Of a stretch of 7,206 nucleotides of DNA, positions 5,728-7,206 are shown piece after piece (the first letter of the stretch is position 1; each line of letters begins with the position of its first letter). Position numbers and translations under genes: made by a program. The stretch comes from UKL13-2 sp038236905 (lineage in GTDB: Bacteria > Pseudomonadota > Gammaproteobacteria > Burkholderiales > Usitatibacteraceae): assembly GCA_038236905.1 (NCBI GenBank), contig JBBRZG010000171.1, positions 1 to 7,206 on the forward strand. The letters are read 5' to 3'. A model generated the notes under the pieces. The model searched no databases, was not told where the DNA came from, and worked only from the letters and a program-made list of their open reading frames with translations.

Positions 5728-6243
5728 ATGAAAGCGGTCAAACCCGTGGCGGAAAATTTGAAAATTGAGTTACCCGATGAAGCCGCCACGTTGAGGTTTG
5801 GCGCGCAGATTGCGCACGATTTACAACCCGGCACGACGGTTTTTTTGAGCGGAGATTTGGGCGCAGGTAAAACCACGCTGGTACGCGGGCTATTGCATTC
5901 GCTTAAGTATCAAGGGCGTGTGAAAAGCCCGACTTACGCGCTGGTTGAACTTTATGTAGTTTCTAAGTTAAACTTGTATCACTTTGATTTTTATCGCTTC
6001 CGCGATCCAGAAGAATGGCACGAAGCAGGATTTCGCGACTTGTTCAATCAGTCGAACGTATGCCTTGTCGAGTGGCCGGAAAAGGCCAACGACCTGTTGC
6101 CGCCGCCGGATCTTCACATCACGCTAACCGTACAGCACACCGACGACCAAGAAAGCCGCCGGGCGAGCCTGAGCGCGACCTCCGCGCGCGGGTTGGCCAT
6201 GATTCAGGCGTTACGAGCAATGCAGCTCATACAGCCCATATAA
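5728..6243 (+). CDS. tsaE: tRNA threonylcarbamoyladenosine biosynthesis ATPase TsaE
   Basis: TsaE (YjeE) is a small cytoplasmic P-loop ATPase that works with TsaB and TsaD to make t6A at position 37 of ANN-decoding tRNAs. In the 171-residue product the Walker A motif is GDLGAGKTT (42-50). The SPTYALVELY block (67-76), the HFDFYR motif (85-90, Asp87) and VEWPEK (114-119, Glu115 and Trp116) are the other TsaE signatures. The C-terminal SRRASLSATSARG region is also usual. The ATG at 5728 was chosen, but an in-frame GTG at 5710 would add six residues (VDKWRP). Neither has a convincing ribosome binding site, and both allow the conserved LPDEAAT segment. The gene is divergent from queG, a tRNA-modification partner by theme, and is followed by an amidase gene as in many proteobacteria. 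Confidence 0.94.
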   Translation: MKAVKPVAENLKIELPDEAATLRFGAQIAHDLQPGTTVFLSGDLGAGKTTLVRGLLHSLKYQGRVKSPTYALVELYVVSKLNLYHFDFYRFRDPEEWHEAGFRDLFNQSNVCLVEWPEKANDLLPPPDLHITLTVQHTDDQESRRASLSATSARGLAMIQALRAMQLIQPI

Positions 6244-6359
6244 CCCATGCCGCCGAATTAGAGAGCAACCCCGCCGACATTTCTCGCATTACCGTAGAAC
6301 GTGTTGATGGCAGTGTTGGTAATGATGCGCGAGACGGTAGCGCGACACGAGCACAAAAC

Positions 6360-6425
6360 TCAAGACGCAATTTTCTGTCGCTGCCGCTTTTGTTGTCGCC
6401 CATGCTGTCGCTGCCAGTTTATGCC
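6360..6425 (+). other. Twin-arginine (Tat) signal peptide of the amidase
   Basis: The frame encodes SRRNFLSL, matching the Tat consensus S-R-R-x-F-L, followed by an uncharged hydrophobic stretch with prolines and a VYA signal-peptidase site near 6423-6425. E. coli AmiA and AmiC use Tat export, so a Tat signal fits this family. It shows that translation must begin upstream of 6360 if the signal is functional. Confidence 0.8.
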
Positions 6426-7206
6426 GCGCTGCAAACTGCACCTGTAACGCAAGTTCGTTCAACCCGCGTTTGGCCTGCCAACGAATACACCCGTGTTACC
6501 TTCGAATCCGCGACCGTCCTCAAGTTTCAACAATTTTTTGTGAAGAACCCGGAGCGTCTGGTTCTCGATATTGAAAATGTGGAGCTCGGTCCCGCACTCA
6601 AAGAGCTGGTGGCCAAGATCGGTAACGATGATCCGTTTATCCGCGCGGTACGCGTGGGTGTGAATCGACCAAATGTTATTCGGGTGGTGCTGGATCTCAA
6701 GACCGAGGTGAAACCGCAGGTGTTTGCGGTGCCGCCCGCGGGTGAATTTGGCCATCGCTTAATGCTCGATATTTACCCGGCCAAGCCCGCCGATCCGCTG
6801 CTGGCGTTGCTAAATGATGATGTGGCGGGATTCGGAAATGGCCAGCAAATGACCGGTGATGGTGCAGTGCTGCTCGCCACACCCAATGCAAAACCAAATG
6901 CAACGTCTAGCGCAAATTCAAATGCCGAAGTGCTGGCCAGTGCGTCCGTCTCACCGGGCACAGCGTCGCCGTCACGTGACGCAAGAGCAGACGTAAAAGC
7001 GGATGCAAAAGCCGATCTCAAAACAAGCGCGAGTGACAAGCCGTACATCGACAGCAAGCCCAGACCCAATGCCCAATCGGCGGCCAAGAAGCCGCGTCCA
7101 TTCGTGGTGGTGCTTGATCCCGGTCATGGTGGCGAAGACCCCGGCGCGATCGGCCGCCGCGGTACGCGCGAAAAAGACATTGTGTTGGTGATTGCTAAGA
7201 AATTAA
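6363..7206 (+). CDS. N-acetylmuramoyl-L-alanine amidase with AMIN domain (AmiB/AmiC type), 5' end uncertain, 3' truncated
   Basis: The encoded enzyme is a periplasmic zinc amidase that cleaves the bond between N-acetylmuramic acid and the peptide stem to split septal peptidoglycan. From the twin-arginine pair at 6363 the parts are a Tat signal peptide (SRRNFLSLPLLLSPMLSLP, then VYA), an AMIN domain (about residues 28-138, opening QVRSTRVWPANEYTRVTFE), an Ala/Lys/Asp/Ser-rich linker of about 100 residues, and the start of the amidase domain. There VVLDPGHGGEDPGA supplies the first zinc His (codon 7125-7127) and REKDIVL the zinc Glu (7170-7172); the rest is beyond the window. Coordinates begin at the first arginine of the Tat motif, not at a start codon. 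No ATG, GTG or TTG occurs in this frame between the tsaE stop and that motif; the next are TTG 6390 and 6393 and ATG 6402. The Tat signal resembles E. coli AmiA/AmiC, while the position after tsaE matches AmiB. Confidence 0.88.
6978..7025 (+). repeat. Four degenerate 12-base tandem repeats in the amidase linker
   Basis: Four consecutive 12-base units encode DARA, DVKA, DAKA and DLKT. All share the pattern GA(C/T)-x-(A)(A/G)A-(G/A)C. They lie in the low-complexity linker between the AMIN and catalytic domains, a place where length usually varies freely. Slippage-type expansion is the likely origin. Confidence 0.6.

Noticed and set aside
6773..7087. 104-codon minus-strand frame with Ala/Phe/Ser repeats that looks like a membrane protein
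   Set aside because: It is the antisense of the low-complexity amidase linker, and the repeats simply mirror the Asp-Ala-Lys codons.
1..7206. Mobile elements, CRISPR arrays, tRNA or rRNA genes, defence or secretion clusters
   Set aside because: I read both strands and saw no terminal inverted repeats with transposase, no regularly spaced repeats, no cloverleaf-like segments and no genes of such systems; the recognised genes are mostly housekeeping.

Overview
This window is an ordinary chromosomal stretch of a Gram-negative proteobacterium, most likely a betaproteobacterium. That is an inference from three things: the gene families (HtpG, an NnrU-family membrane protein ending in IGVQPFG, a queG/tsaE/amidase neighbourhood), base composition near 50% GC, and a Sec-exported periplasmic protein next to a Tat-type amidase. 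I see no insertion sequence, integrase, CRISPR array, rRNA or tRNA. I found no convincing new multi-gene system; the points of interest are individual features.

Layout. Bases 3-116 hold the last 37 codons of a thiamine-diphosphate enzyme. A 331-bp gap follows (117-447). It carries two imperfect inverted repeats and then a near-perfect heat-shock (sigma-32) promoter, 356-384, which drives htpG (448-2349, Hsp90 chaperone). A hairpin at 2359-2391 separates htpG from a convergent NnrU-family membrane protein gene (2408-2992, minus). A 313-bp gap with little recognisable content leads to a divergent short-chain dehydrogenase/reductase-like gene (3306-4031) whose catalytic tyrosine is replaced by valine. 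Its 3' region contains a stem-loop and a strong bidirectional terminator (4170-4198), shared with a small secreted four-cysteine protein read from the other strand (4220-4474). Next upstream on the minus strand is queG (4606-5697, epoxyqueuosine reductase).

At the right end, queG is back to back with tsaE (5728-6243; GTG alternative at 5710), which is followed by the start of an AMIN-domain N-acetylmuramoyl-L-alanine amidase cut by the window edge. queG diverging from a tsaE/amidase block resembles the E. coli yjeS | yjeF-yjeE-amiB arrangement, with yjeF (nnr) missing. QueG and TsaE both serve tRNA anticodon-loop modification (queuosine at position 34 and t6A at position 37); the amidase splits septal peptidoglycan. 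The amidase has a clear twin-arginine signal peptide, but no ordinary start codon lies in frame between the tsaE stop and that signal, so its N-terminus is unresolved.
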